Part shown: positions 1 through 7,725 of the stretch, in pieces
Layout of the letters: the number at the start of each line of letters is the position of its first letter
Numbering within the stretch: position 1 is the first letter of the stretch
Assembly (NCBI RefSeq): GCF_025150085.1
Contig: NZ_CP102280.1
Span: 2,739,001 to 2,803,000 of the forward strand
From: Dorea longicatena
Lineage (GTDB): Bacteria > Bacillota > Clostridia > Lachnospirales > Lachnospiraceae
Reading direction: 5' to 3'
DNA: 64,000 nucleotides
Notes under the pieces: model-generated
Seen by the model: the letters and a program-made list of their open reading frames with translations, nothing else
What the model was told of the DNA's origin: nothing
Database searches by the model: none
Translations under genes and position numbers: made by a program

Positions 1-2
1 CT

Positions 3-830
3 GCCGGAATCTTTGTCCGTACACTGGAACACGATGGGCTCGACAACTTTTCCATCATTAGTTTCCGGATGTTGCTTGCAGCTCTGATCACTGGCATATG
101 GATTCTATTCTATAACCGACATTTATTTTATGTACATCGGCGTGACTTCTGGCTTTTTATCGGAAGCGGCATGATCGGCATGACCGCCCTCAGTGTCTTT
201 TATAATATTTCCGTTACGAAAGGATCTCTTGCACTTTCTGCCGTGTTACTTGCCATGTCTCCAGTCTTTGTTCTGTTTCTGGCTGCTATATTCTTCCATG
301 AACCAGTAACCAGACACAAACTGACCTGTGTAACACTCGCACTCATTGGCTGTGTACTGGTAAGCGGAGTACTGGAAAGCAATGGACTTTCCTGGAGCAT
401 AACAGGAATTCTCTGCGGAATTCTGGCAAGCTTTTTCTATGCTGTATATGGAATCATAAGCAAAAAAGTCACACAAAAAGGATATCATTTCCTGACGATT
501 ACTTTTTACGGCACACTCTTTTCCGGCATGACAATGCTGCCTTTCAGTAATATACACTCTTTAAGCGGTATGATTGTCTCAGGGCAAAGGACCACCTTTT
601 TTATCCTGGTTATTCATGCGCTGGTATCATCCGTCCTGCCTTATGCACTATATTCTTTATCCATGCGCTATATGGAGGCCGGCAAGGCATCGATTCTCGC
701 TTCCAGCGAACCTGCCGCCGCCATGTTATTCGGAGCGGTACTCTATGCCGAAACACCAGGTATTCTTTCCATCTGTGGACTTTGTTTTACAATTACTGCT
801 GTAATATTATTAAATTATGAAAGGAATTGA
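3..830 (+). CDS. EamA/DMT-family transporter, 5' end outside window
   Basis: Inner-membrane transporter of the drug/metabolite (EamA) superfamily; the substrate cannot be told from sequence. The frame is already open at base 3 (AGIFVRTLEHDGL), so the gene starts upstream and the first in-window Met at 69 is internal. Nearly the whole product is hydrophobic helices. Two EamA halves are visible: the first ends around the stretch containing LLAMSPVFVLFLAAIFF, the second ends with SSEPAAAMLFGAVLYAE and GLCFTITAVILLNY, the usual EamA ending. The family normally has ten membrane segments, so only a short N-terminal piece is missing. The stop lies 4 nt before the selenoprotein-like gene, so the two are probably co-transcribed. 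Family assignment is firm; function unknown. Confidence 0.9.
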   Translation, partial: AGIFVRTLEHDGLDNFSIISFRMLLAALITGIWILFYNRHLFYVHRRDFWLFIGSGMIGMTALSVFYNISVTKGSLALSAVLLAMSPVFVLFLAAIFFHEPVTRHKLTCVTLALIGCVLVSGVLESNGLSWSITGILCGILASFFYAVYGIISKKVTQKGYHFLTITFYGTLFSGMTMLPFSNIHSLSGMIVSGQRTTFFILVIHALVSSVLPYALYSLSMRYMEAGKASILASSEPAAAMLFGAVLYAETPGILSICGLCFTITAVILLNYERN

Positions 831-834
831 ACAT

Positions 835-1140
835 ATGGTACACCCGAACGACAATGCTATTGCCTATATGAATAAACGCGGATTCCGCAACATCATACTT
901 TCCATCGAAACAATCACCAGTTGATGTGCCCCTCCGCGTCTGGAGATATCGGTAGGATTTACCGATAAAGAAAAAGAGGACATGCTCGCACAGGGGTATG
1001 TCTGCGAGACCAGTCCTCTTGGAAATGTCTATTATCTGCCTGATGGGGTTACTGTAACCGGGGATATCAGCATCAATTATATGGAATATCCCTGGATTAC
1101 ATGCTTTGAGGTAAGCGGTCTGGCTGTTTCACGTTCCTGA
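835..1140 (+). CDS. Putative selenoprotein (Sec-Cys motif) with in-frame TGA
   Basis: Open frame of 101 codons from ATG 835 to TGA 1138-1140, interrupted only by TGA at 922-924. Read with selenocysteine there, the product contains SIETITS-U-CAPPRLEISVG, a Sec-Cys pair in place of an expected Cys-Cys, and continues for another 71 residues ending VSGLAVSRS. AAAGGA lies about 8 nt before the ATG. The gene begins 4 nt after the EamA stop. Two hairpins follow the TGA (listed separately) and could act as a bacterial SECIS. From memory, a family of about 100 residues called CC/Se motif (seleno)protein has this arrangement, probably redox or metal related; its biochemistry is not known to me. No selA, selB, selC or selD gene lies in the window. 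The alternative is a decayed gene with a nonsense mutation. Confidence 0.72.
923..966 (+). promoter_or_regulatory. Candidate bacterial SECIS hairpins after the in-frame TGA
   Basis: Two stem-loops follow TGA 922-924. The stronger is ATCGGTA (948-954), loop GGATT (955-959), TACCGAT (960-966): seven perfect pairs, with the apical loop about 30 nt after the TGA and opening with GG, as in the loose bacterial SECIS consensus. The nearer one pairs CTCC (932-935) with GGAG (942-945) around GCGTCT, over a basal helix GATGT/ATATC (923-927 with 946-950). They share bases 948-950, so they are alternatives. Spacing and loop fit selenocysteine insertion, but no SelB binding is shown. Confidence 0.5.
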
Positions 1141-1149
1141 GACAGCCAG
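1120..1149 (+). terminator. Hairpin over the selenoprotein-like stop codon
   Basis: CTGGCTGTTTC (1120-1130) pairs with GAGACAGCCAG (1139-1149) with one G-T pair and an eight-base loop, spanning the stop codon. The tail is only moderately T-rich, so this is either a weak terminator or a 3' stabilising stem. Confidence 0.45.
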
Positions 1150-1157
1150 GCTATGTA

Positions 1158-1514
1158 TTACTCTTTTGCTTCCTCCATTTTTTGTATTTCTTGTTCTGAT
1201 TGTTTTATCTGTTCATCCAACTGTCTTATCTGCCTATCGCTTTCTTTTATCTGTTCATCCAACTGTCCTATCTGCCTATCACTTTCTTTTATCTGTTCAT
1301 CCAGTTGTCTTATTTGCTTATCACTTTCTTTTATTTGTTTATTCCGTTGTCTTATCTGTTCATCCAGTTGTCTTGACTGCTCATCTTTCTGTTTTATCTG
1401 CTCATCTAGTTGTTTTATCTGCTCATCTTTCTCTTCTATCTGCCTCCGCATATCTTCAATCATGAATTCTACTGTATTTCGATCTAATTCTAACAATTCT
1501 TCCGAAAACATCTA
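1158..1514 (-). pseudogene. Degenerate 3'-end copy of the PD-(D/E)XK nuclease gene, expanded coiled coil
   Basis: The open frame (start ATG 1511) encodes MFSEELLELDRNTVEFMIED followed by a long heptad coiled coil built on (K/R)ESD(K/R)QIRQLDEQI units. The beginning matches the tail of the intact nuclease next door (MFSKELLELDRNTVKLMIDD). In the intact gene the codons before this read EVMQM; here the same bases read GAG GTG ATG TAG ATG, a CAG-to-TAG change, and upstream homology is lost. It therefore looks like a tandem duplication of the 3' end that decayed, while the coil grew by 21/42-nt repeats. The bases GAGGTG before the ATG could still serve as a ribosome binding site, so a 117-residue coiled-coil peptide may be made. 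Confidence 0.6.
1190..1440 (-). repeat. 21/42-nt coding repeats (heptad coiled coil)
   Basis: Imperfect tandem repeats with a 42-nt major period and 21-nt sub-period. On the minus strand each codes for a 14-residue unit such as KESDRQIRQLDEQI. The period, a multiple of one heptad, shows selection or slippage at protein level. The lack of unique spacers rules out CRISPR. Confidence 0.75.
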
Positions 1515-1582
1515 CATCACCTCTTTCAACTGACTAGTTATTTTTATAAGTATCTAAAACAATTCTTTTGACATTTTTCATG

Positions 1583-2581
1583 CTATTTTTTATCCAATAG
1601 CTGCTGTAATCGTTGTATTTCTTTCCTCATTTCTAACATCTCCTCATCCTTCTGACTCAACTGCTCTCTCTGGCAGTCTATCTCCTTCTGCATATCATCA
1701 ATCATCAGCTTTACTGTATTCCTGTCTAACTCCAGCAATTCTTTCGAAAACATCTGCATCACCTCTTCGATATTCCGGCAGACATCATAAGCCTGTTCAT
1801 ACATTTCTTTAAAATCCGGATATTTCTCTATAATTTCTATAATTGTCTCCGGATCATCCATGCAGAAAAATGCAAGCCATGCCTCCAGCCGATTTTCTAT
1901 TTTTACACTTCTATTTTCATTTTGCTGATTCTTTTTGAATATGTCAAGAGGTATGAACAGATATTCCTGTAATAAATTTATATTTACCCCTGTATCAGAT
2001 TTTTGCATAAACCGATGGATATAATTATTGGAAAATTTCTGGAATTCGGTTGGACTTTTTTCGAATAACACGATCGTGTACACCTGTTTGATATCTCTGT
2101 AAGAGAATCGTTTTCCTTTGATTCCTCTCACTCTCTTATACTGCCGAAGCAACAGATCCGCCGAGTAACAGGCACTTCTTTCTCCCGGAAAATAATATCC
2201 GATTTTCTGAATTTCCAGATTCGCAATACTTCCATCTTCCAGTTGCACCACCATATCTGTAATAAGAAGCGTAGATTCATCCGCTAATCTTGTCCCGTCA
2301 TTTGGTAATACATCTACGATTCTCACTCTTTGTCCAAGAAGCAGTGTGAGTAATTCATTTACCCTCTCCGGTGTATTCTCCGGATTCAGAATTTCTTTTA
2401 TCATGAAATCATACATGATTTTTATACCTTTCACTCCGGTACAAAAATCCAGAAATTCATTTTGATTTTCCTCTGTCCACTCATAAAATAAATTTTTTAA
2501 TCTGCTTTTACTTTCAATCTCATTCAACACCTCCTCCCTTGTCCGAATCATCGGGAAATACTGTTGAAGTTTGTTTGTCAT
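1583..2581 (-). CDS. PD-(D/E)XK nuclease family transposase-like protein (Rpn/PDDEXK_2 type)
   Basis: Product of 332 residues in the PD-(D/E)XK nuclease family usually annotated as transposase-related. The nuclease core is visible as TDMVVQLEDGSIANLEIQ (about residues 109-126), giving the D...ExQ signature in which Gln replaces the usual Lys, followed by the typical YYFPGERSACYSADLLLRQY region. The last 60 residues form a coiled coil ending QRLQQLLDKK. ATG 2581 is preferred because AGGAGG sits 8 nt upstream; a GTG at 2587 is only 2 nt from it. No inverted repeats or target duplications flank the gene, so mobility cannot be shown; relatives are common as solitary, often duplicated genes in Lachnospiraceae. 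The degenerate copy downstream supports local duplication. Confidence 0.85.
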   Translation of the reverse strand: MTNKLQQYFPMIRTREEVLNEIESKSRLKNLFYEWTEENQNEFLDFCTGVKGIKIMYDFMIKEILNPENTPERVNELLTLLLGQRVRIVDVLPNDGTRLADESTLLITDMVVQLEDGSIANLEIQKIGYYFPGERSACYSADLLLRQYKRVRGIKGKRFSYRDIKQVYTIVLFEKSPTEFQKFSNNYIHRFMQKSDTGVNINLLQEYLFIPLDIFKKNQQNENRSVKIENRLEAWLAFFCMDDPETIIEIIEKYPDFKEMYEQAYDVCRNIEEVMQMFSKELLELDRNTVKLMIDDMQKEIDCQREQLSQKDEEMLEMRKEIQRLQQLLDKK

Positions 2582-2777
2582 AGGCACGTCCTCCTGAATA
2601 GATTATAAAATTTTCGTGTTCTCTCAAGTCGGAAATATGTTTCAGACATTTTTAGGTGTGAAACGGTCGAAACTTGATGCCTTTTGGCCTAGAAATACTT
2701 AAGAGTTTGTAGAAGTCACTCTTTGAAGTGCATTCAGAATAGCATATTGTTCATATGATTACAAGATTAATTTTCGT

Positions 2778-2808
2778 AAAAAAAGCGGCAGAATTATCTT
2801 CCGCCGCA
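2778..2808 (-). terminator. Terminator of the PadR/ABC operon
   Basis: On the minus strand GCGGCGGAA, a short loop and TTCTGCCGC are followed by a run of seven T. It lies about 35 nt past the ATPase stop and closes the operon. Confidence 0.8.
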
Positions 2809-2841
2809 TAGCCCATATCACCATCTATATATTATCTCATC

Positions 2842-3600
2842 TTAAAACTTCTCCATCTCCCCAATGATCGTTCTGTAAAATTCTTCTTCCGTGCCCTCTT
2901 TTCTCACATCATTCATCACATATCCGTCTTTCAGAAATATCACTCTCTTACACCGGCTTGCCATCTGTGGATCATGCGTTACCATCAGAAGGGTCTTCCC
3001 TAACTCCTCATTGATTTTCCGGAATTCCTCCGCAACAACTTTTCCGGATTTTGAGTCGAGGTTTCCCGTCGGCTCATCTGCAAATATGATACTCGGATCA
3101 TTGATCAGCGCCCTGCAGATTGCCACTCTCTGCCGCTCACCGCCGGACAGTTCATAAGGATTCTTTTCCTGAAGATGTTCAATCCCAAACTGCTTTTCCA
3201 ATGCTTCCGCTTTCTCTTCACATTCTTTCTGTTCCTTTTTATCCAGCAATACCGGAAGCATGATATTTTCTTTTACCGAAAGACTGTCCATCAGATTAAA
3301 ATCCTGGAATACAAATCCGATCTTTCTACGTCTGATATCCGTAAGTTCTTCTTTCCACAGCTCATTCGTATTCGCACCGTCAAAGATCACATCTCCGTCC
3401 GTCTGCTGATCCATAAATCCCAGGATCTTCAGAAGTGTTGTCTTTCCACAGCCGGATTTTCCCATAATTCCGACGTACTCTCCCTGTTCTACATCAAAGT
3501 TAATGCCTTTCAGTACCGAAATCGCATCCGCATCATCAATCTCCCCACCGGCTTTTGGAAATTTCTTGATCAGGTTATTTACCTTTAATATTTCTTTCAT
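2842..3600 (-). CDS. ABC exporter ATP-binding protein (MacB/BceA-like)
   Basis: ATPase of 252 residues that powers the large permease encoded just upstream in the operon. Walker A is GKSGCGKTT (residues 47-55), the Q-loop FVFQDFNLMDSL, the signature LSGGERQRVA, Walker B SIIFADEPTGNLDS, and the switch His lies in MVTHDPQ. The GNLDS stretch is typical of the LolD/MacB/BceA group that works with FtsX-type permeases, for export or for antimicrobial-peptide sensing and removal. The gene overlaps the permease 3' end by 26 nt, indicating coupling. With padR and the prefix-domain gene it forms one transcript. The substrate is not known. Confidence 0.92.
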   Translation of the reverse strand: MKEILKVNNLIKKFPKAGGEIDDADAISVLKGINFDVEQGEYVGIMGKSGCGKTTLLKILGFMDQQTDGDVIFDGANTNELWKEELTDIRRRKIGFVFQDFNLMDSLSVKENIMLPVLLDKKEQKECEEKAEALEKQFGIEHLQEKNPYELSGGERQRVAICRALINDPSIIFADEPTGNLDSKSGKVVAEEFRKINEELGKTLLMVTHDPQMASRCKRVIFLKDGYVMNDVRKEGTEEEFYRTIIGEMEKF

Positions 3601-6244
3601 GCTTTCCTTCTACCTTTCTTATTGTATACTGCTCAATCACCTTTACACCGATGCCCTGCACTACAAGATATATAACTGCAAAGATCAACAGATATCGCAG
3701 ATAATGTACACAGTCAGCCTTCGTATATTCCCGCATGTTCCATATCTCCCCGGTTAACACCGGCACCATAACAACCGCAACTGCTGCAGGGATCCAGAAA
3801 AAGATTCCCGTCTCTGTCCGGATCAGCTTTTCTCTTTCTTTCGAGCTCATTCCAATACAGGTTAAGAAATGATTCCGCTTCTTCTTGTCCGTCATCTCAG
3901 ATTCATATTTCAAGTAAATGACCAGAACGCTTCCCAGCAGAAATGCTCCCATGATAAATATATCTACTACCGTTGTCATAAAGCGTTCGCTTTCAATCTG
4001 TTCCATCGATGTACGTTTGGAATAGCAGGATAATACATCCTTGTCAAATCTTTCATCCTCTTTATGTACCTTCCGAAAAGCCTGGAGCTCTTTTTCTATC
4101 TTCTGATAATCTACATTTTTCACATTCAAAAGGACAAGCTTTGTCGGCCAGTGATGGATCGTCACTCCTTCTTCTGCTTCACCCTCCTCAACCGGATCTC
4201 CGGTGATCCAATTATATTTCTTCCAGTCGTCCTGAACCTTTTCAAAATATTCATCCGAAAATACAACCAGATTCTCCTCACTTCCCTGCCGAAATGCACC
4301 TGTCAGGATATCCATCTTTTCCCCCTTTACGGTTCGTGTCGGATAGATCTTTTCCCGATCAAGAAATCCATAAGATTCTATCGGCTGTCCGATGTGCAGG
4401 TACGGCTCTTTTCTCGAATTCAGGTAATCCAGTGGATGTGCCTTCGTACTCTTGTCCTGTTGGTAAATAATATAGATTTCCTTTCCGTCAGCAGATAGAT
4501 TCATTTTTTCACTTTTCTTTCCAAGTGCCTTATTCAGTTCTTTATACGTCGTCTCCGAGATGCCTATATGCTGTCCCTGCGGCATGATCACTACTCTGGC
4601 ATCATCCAGCTTTTCCGAATTATCCACATTCGTCACGCGTACCATCGGATACTCCTGGAATTTCACGTCATATTTTTCCTGCAGCTGTTTCCAGAATGTC
4701 TCATCCGCTTCCGTTGCCATACATACAAAATCATACGGGAACAGTCCTTCCGGCTTTTGCGCGATCTTCGCTGAGATCATATCTTTTCCAAATAAGAACA
4801 ATATCAGTACCGGTATAAGACTGATCACGTACACATAACGGAATGTACTCTTGAAACGGTAATAAAACGAATTATATGGGATCAACTTTGCATAATAACT
4901 CTTTTTATGCTTCCGCACTTTCAGGAACAATCCAAATCCAAACTTTTCCGCCAGATAAATGCCCAGGAAGATAAATAAAAGTATCCTTAACCCTTCGGCA
5001 TTCTTCCGCATTCCGAAATTCACGATTCCAAATACCACAATGACCAGGCCAATTGTAAGCCACAGACCGATCCGTTTTTCCGGCATCTTCTCCTTTTCCA
5101 CATCGCCCAGCTGCATTTTTTTTAGTTCCCTGTACAGGAAGAAATCCCGCAGGATCATCAGTCCAATCCCGGATATTCCGATCAGGATAAGACTTGCAAT
5201 CAAATATGTGAATCCTGTAATCTTCGCCGGCTGTGCTCCCACTCCGGATCTTGCCATGAAGATTCTGCGGATGATACACAAGATCACACTTCCGATGCAG
5301 GCTCCCCCGATCAGCATTCCCAGAATTCCAGCCACAATCTCTGCTCCAAGCACTTCATAAAGTGTAGACTTCCGCATTCCCAGAGTCGAAAATATACTGT
5401 AATTTCTCATCCGTTTTCTGAAATATGACAACAGATTCGTGATCATCAGCATCAGCGATGCGATCAGACTCACGATCAGGAATTCCAGCAGAATTGCCGT
5501 GATTCCATGCCCCGTCAGTATATTTCCTTCTTTATTAAATGGTGCCAGCATCTGTGCCATTCCGACTCCGGAAAATATCAGCGTCGCCGGAAGCAGGTTC
5601 ATACTTACGTAAACAATAAAATCTCTTTTTGAACTTTTAAAATTCTTCCACAGGGCCGTATAGAATCCTTTCGGATACTTCCCCGAAAATTCCAGATGCT
5701 TTTTCTTTTCTTCTTTGTAATTTTTCTCTCTGGCTTTAACTTCTTCCTGTATCTTTTTCTCTTCCTGCCACGAATCAATCAGCTTCGCACCGATCAAATT
5801 GATCACCAGAAGCACTACCAGTAAAAATGGATACACCTGTGACAGCGGATCTGAAAATACTGCCCCATCTGCCCCAAGAAATGATATCATACATCCTGCG
5901 ATCAGTGACATGATATCCAGAAGCAGTTTATGGTGATTGCTTAAAGCCAGTATTAGATTCACAATTCCTATCACCTGGATTACCAGTACCATTACCAGTT
6001 CACAGATGAACAGCATCAGTATCTGAACCATCATCTGTTCATCTGCACCGTCCAGTACTCCCAAAGGCTTCAGACTTTTCTTTATGTAACTCATCCCATC
6101 GCCCGAAGCAGCCAATTTTATCAGATATCCCGGCACATTGCATTTCCATGTCCCCATGTTCATCCACGGAAATAATAGCACCGCCTGGATGATCACCTGC
6201 ATGATCAGCGTGAATATCTTCATTCTCTTTTCCGTCTTATTCAT
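3575..6244 (-). CDS. Large FtsX-like ABC transporter permease
   Basis: Membrane protein of 889 residues, partner of the ATPase that overlaps its end. The N-terminal quarter has several membrane segments (for example IFTLIMQVIIQAVLLFPW and later VIGIVNLILAL). A basic, coiled stretch (EEKKIQEEVKAREKNYKEEK) leads into an FtsX-type block (LLEFLIVSLIASLMLMITNL). A large hydrophilic domain of about 250 residues follows, then the last FtsX helices near the C terminus. BceB-type permeases are usually about 650 residues, so this one is longer at its N terminus. ATG 6244 has GAGAGG at good spacing. Likely role: export or sensing of a peptide or lipid under PadR control; this is inferred from context only. 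Confidence 0.88.
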   Translation of the reverse strand: MNKTEKRMKIFTLIMQVIIQAVLLFPWMNMGTWKCNVPGYLIKLAASGDGMSYIKKSLKPLGVLDGADEQMMVQILMLFICELVMVLVIQVIGIVNLILALSNHHKLLLDIMSLIAGCMISFLGADGAVFSDPLSQVYPFLLVVLLVINLIGAKLIDSWQEEKKIQEEVKAREKNYKEEKKKHLEFSGKYPKGFYTALWKNFKSSKRDFIVYVSMNLLPATLIFSGVGMAQMLAPFNKEGNILTGHGITAILLEFLIVSLIASLMLMITNLLSYFRKRMRNYSIFSTLGMRKSTLYEVLGAEIVAGILGMLIGGACIGSVILCIIRRIFMARSGVGAQPAKITGFTYLIASLILIGISGIGLMILRDFFLYRELKKMQLGDVEKEKMPEKRIGLWLTIGLVIVVFGIVNFGMRKNAEGLRILLFIFLGIYLAEKFGFGLFLKVRKHKKSYYAKLIPYNSFYYRFKSTFRYVYVISLIPVLILFLFGKDMISAKIAQKPEGLFPYDFVCMATEADETFWKQLQEKYDVKFQEYPMVRVTNVDNSEKLDDARVVIMPQGQHIGISETTYKELNKALGKKSEKMNLSADGKEIYIIYQQDKSTKAHPLDYLNSRKEPYLHIGQPIESYGFLDREKIYPTRTVKGEKMDILTGAFRQGSEENLVVFSDEYFEKVQDDWKKYNWITGDPVEEGEAEEGVTIHHWPTKLVLLNVKNVDYQKIEKELQAFRKVHKEDERFDKDVLSCYSKRTSMEQIESERFMTTVVDIFIMGAFLLGSVLVIYLKYESEMTDKKKRNHFLTCIGMSSKEREKLIRTETGIFFWIPAAVAVVMVPVLTGEIWNMREYTKADCVHYLRYLLIFAVIYLVVQGIGVKVIEQYTIRKVEGKHERNIKGK

Positions 6245-6263
6245 AACTTTTGCCTCTCATTTT

Positions 6264-6337
6264 TCATACACGCTTATTATCCGAGATCTAACGTCTCTCT
6301 TCATATACGCTTACTATCCAAGATCTAACGTCTCTCT
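6264..6337. repeat. Tandem 37-bp duplication inside the PadR operon
   Basis: Bases 6264-6300 and 6301-6337 are the same 37-bp unit repeated head to tail with only a few differences; both carry AGATCTAACGTCTCTCT. The pair lies between the permease start and the stop of the prefix-domain gene. It makes the intercistronic gap longer than elsewhere in this operon. No function is evident. Confidence 0.8.
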
Positions 6338-6339
6338 CT

Positions 6340-7170
6340 TTATACCTGCGCCACCACCGGCTTAAATCCCTCCATTCCTACAACCATCACCGGTGCTCCT
6401 GCCGGGATCTCCGTTCCTTTCTCAGATCCCTGTACTCTTACTTTCATATGATGTCCACACAGATATCCTTTTCCCTTCCAGTTGATTCTGGTATCTGCCG
6501 TTCCGATCTCCCATAAAAGTCTGGTCTCTCTTCTGCTCTGCAAAAGATTCATAAATCCTCTCAGTACCATATTCAGCAGACATGCGATCAATACACAGCA
6601 GAGGATTCCTGCATATCCCTTCACCGGGAAGCTCGGAGCAAAACATAATGCCGAGATAAAAAGTACCAGCCCGCTGTTTGCAACGTAACATCCCTGCCCC
6701 CAGTCTCTTCCGACTGCATAGAATAAAGCTTTGCCCGTGTATTTCTCCCAGAAGCTCAATCCGATTCCATAGACAGCCAATCCGATTCCGATATTCCGGT
6801 GTATAACTGCCGGGATTTTATTCAAGCCAAGCGCCTCATTCCACAACCATAAAAATGCGTTTGGATCTCTTGCGATAAGATAAGAAATGCACACACATAC
6901 AATTGGTACACATCCCAGTGCCAGCATCCACAGAAACATATTGGAATCAAACACTTTATGATAGATCTTATCCATTGCTTCACCTGCTTCCTGCGGATCG
7001 CCCATCTGGCGGACTGCTTCTTCCTCTGCTTCAACTTCCGTCATCCCTGATTCCATTAATGCGGCTTTGCAGTCTTCTATATGCGCTTCATATTCATTTA
7101 CAATCTCTTTTCTTACAGACGAATCGGTAATCTTCTTCCCAAGTTCTTTCAGATATTCTCTTTCCTTCAT
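6340..7170 (-). CDS. Permease prefix domain 1 membrane protein with NfeD-like tail
   Basis: Product of 276 residues. The first 75 form a soluble helical domain (MKEREYLKELGKKI ... EAEEEAVRQMGDPQEAGEAM) of the permease-prefix/DUF1700 type that often accompanies PadR regulators. Then come about six membrane segments, and a C-terminal beta-rich domain of about 55 residues (GKGYLCGHHMKVRVQ ... GAPVMVVGMEGFKPVVAQV) resembling an NfeD OB fold. ATG 7170 is chosen because AAGGA lies 11 nt before it; the in-frame GTG at 7179 would be only 2 nt away. It sits between padR and the permease, so it probably helps assemble or regulate the exporter. The NfeD assignment is tentative. Confidence 0.8.
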   Translation of the reverse strand: MKEREYLKELGKKITDSSVRKEIVNEYEAHIEDCKAALMESGMTEVEAEEEAVRQMGDPQEAGEAMDKIYHKVFDSNMFLWMLALGCVPIVCVCISYLIARDPNAFLWLWNEALGLNKIPAVIHRNIGIGLAVYGIGLSFWEKYTGKALFYAVGRDWGQGCYVANSGLVLFISALCFAPSFPVKGYAGILCCVLIACLLNMVLRGFMNLLQSRRETRLLWEIGTADTRINWKGKGYLCGHHMKVRVQGSEKGTEIPAGAPVMVVGMEGFKPVVAQV

Positions 7171-7214
7171 ATCTAACACCGTCCTTTTCTGCCACCTTCA
7201 CTGCCTTACCTGTG

Positions 7215-7544
7215 CTATACGGAATACTGGATCATGCTCGTAACTGCATTAGCATAAGCATTCCATTCTTCGATCATTTTCTCCAGATATTTCTTCCCGT
7301 TAGGTGTGATCCGGTAATACTTTCTGAGTTTCCCGTTCGCCTCCTGGTTATAACTTTCCAAATATCCGGACTGTACCATGCTGTGAAGCAGCGGATACAA
7401 TGTTCCTACCTTTAATTCGAATACATTGTCCGATCTCTTTGAGAGTGTATCGATCATTTCATATCCGTACATATCCTTTTCTGAGATCAATTTGAGAATT
7501 AACATTGCGGTATTTCCTGAGACCATATTTTTGTTTACTTTCAT
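7215..7544 (-). CDS. PadR-family transcriptional regulator
   Basis: Winged-helix DNA-binding protein of 109 residues. MLILKLISEKDMYGYEMID and KVGTLYPLLHSMVQSGYLE are the PadR signature, and RKYYRITPNGKKYLEKM is the wing followed by the dimerisation helix. ATG 7544 has GAAAGGAG 8 nt upstream; the longer open frame to 7781 runs through the promoter and is not coding. It is the first gene of the exporter operon. Two equal inverted repeats upstream, one lying over the promoter, are its likely autoregulatory sites. PadR proteins of this size generally repress a transporter until a ligand binds. Confidence 0.93.
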   Translation of the reverse strand: MKVNKNMVSGNTAMLILKLISEKDMYGYEMIDTLSKRSDNVFELKVGTLYPLLHSMVQSGYLESYNQEANGKLRKYYRITPNGKKYLEKMIEEWNAYANAVTSMIQYSV

Positions 7545-7577
7545 AGTGATTGCTCCTTTCTTATATTTGCTTTCATT

Positions 7578-7661
7578 ATATATCGGCTTTCGATAGTTGA
7601 GTGTAAAAAAATTTTCTTTCTTCTTGGTTTTATTATATATCGTATCTCGATATATGTCAAT
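7578..7661 (-). promoter_or_regulatory. PadR operon promoter with two PadR-type operators
   Basis: On the minus strand TTGACA (7656-7661) and TATAAT (7633-7638) are separated by exactly 17 nt. This promoter is covered by the perfect inverted repeat ATATATCG-N5-CGATATAT (7635-7655). A second repeat of the same geometry, ATATATCG-N5-CGATAGTT (7578-7598), lies 57 bp away, centre to centre, in the untranslated leader. Two sites of identical spacing in front of padR point to autorepression by a PadR dimer or pair of dimers. Confidence 0.8.
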
Positions 7662-7725
7662 ATGCAAGAATAAAAAGAACCAGAAATGCAAACCTGCATT
7701 CCCAGTCCCTTTACCTTCTTCTTTC

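Noticed and set aside
1190..1440. CRISPR-like periodic repeats
   Set aside because: Period 21/42 nt without unique spacers, and translates as coiled-coil heptads; no cas genes nearby.
1153..1533. Plus-strand frame rich in Cys and Ser
   Set aside because: Antisense of the heptad coil remnant; no ribosome site, repeats explain the openness.
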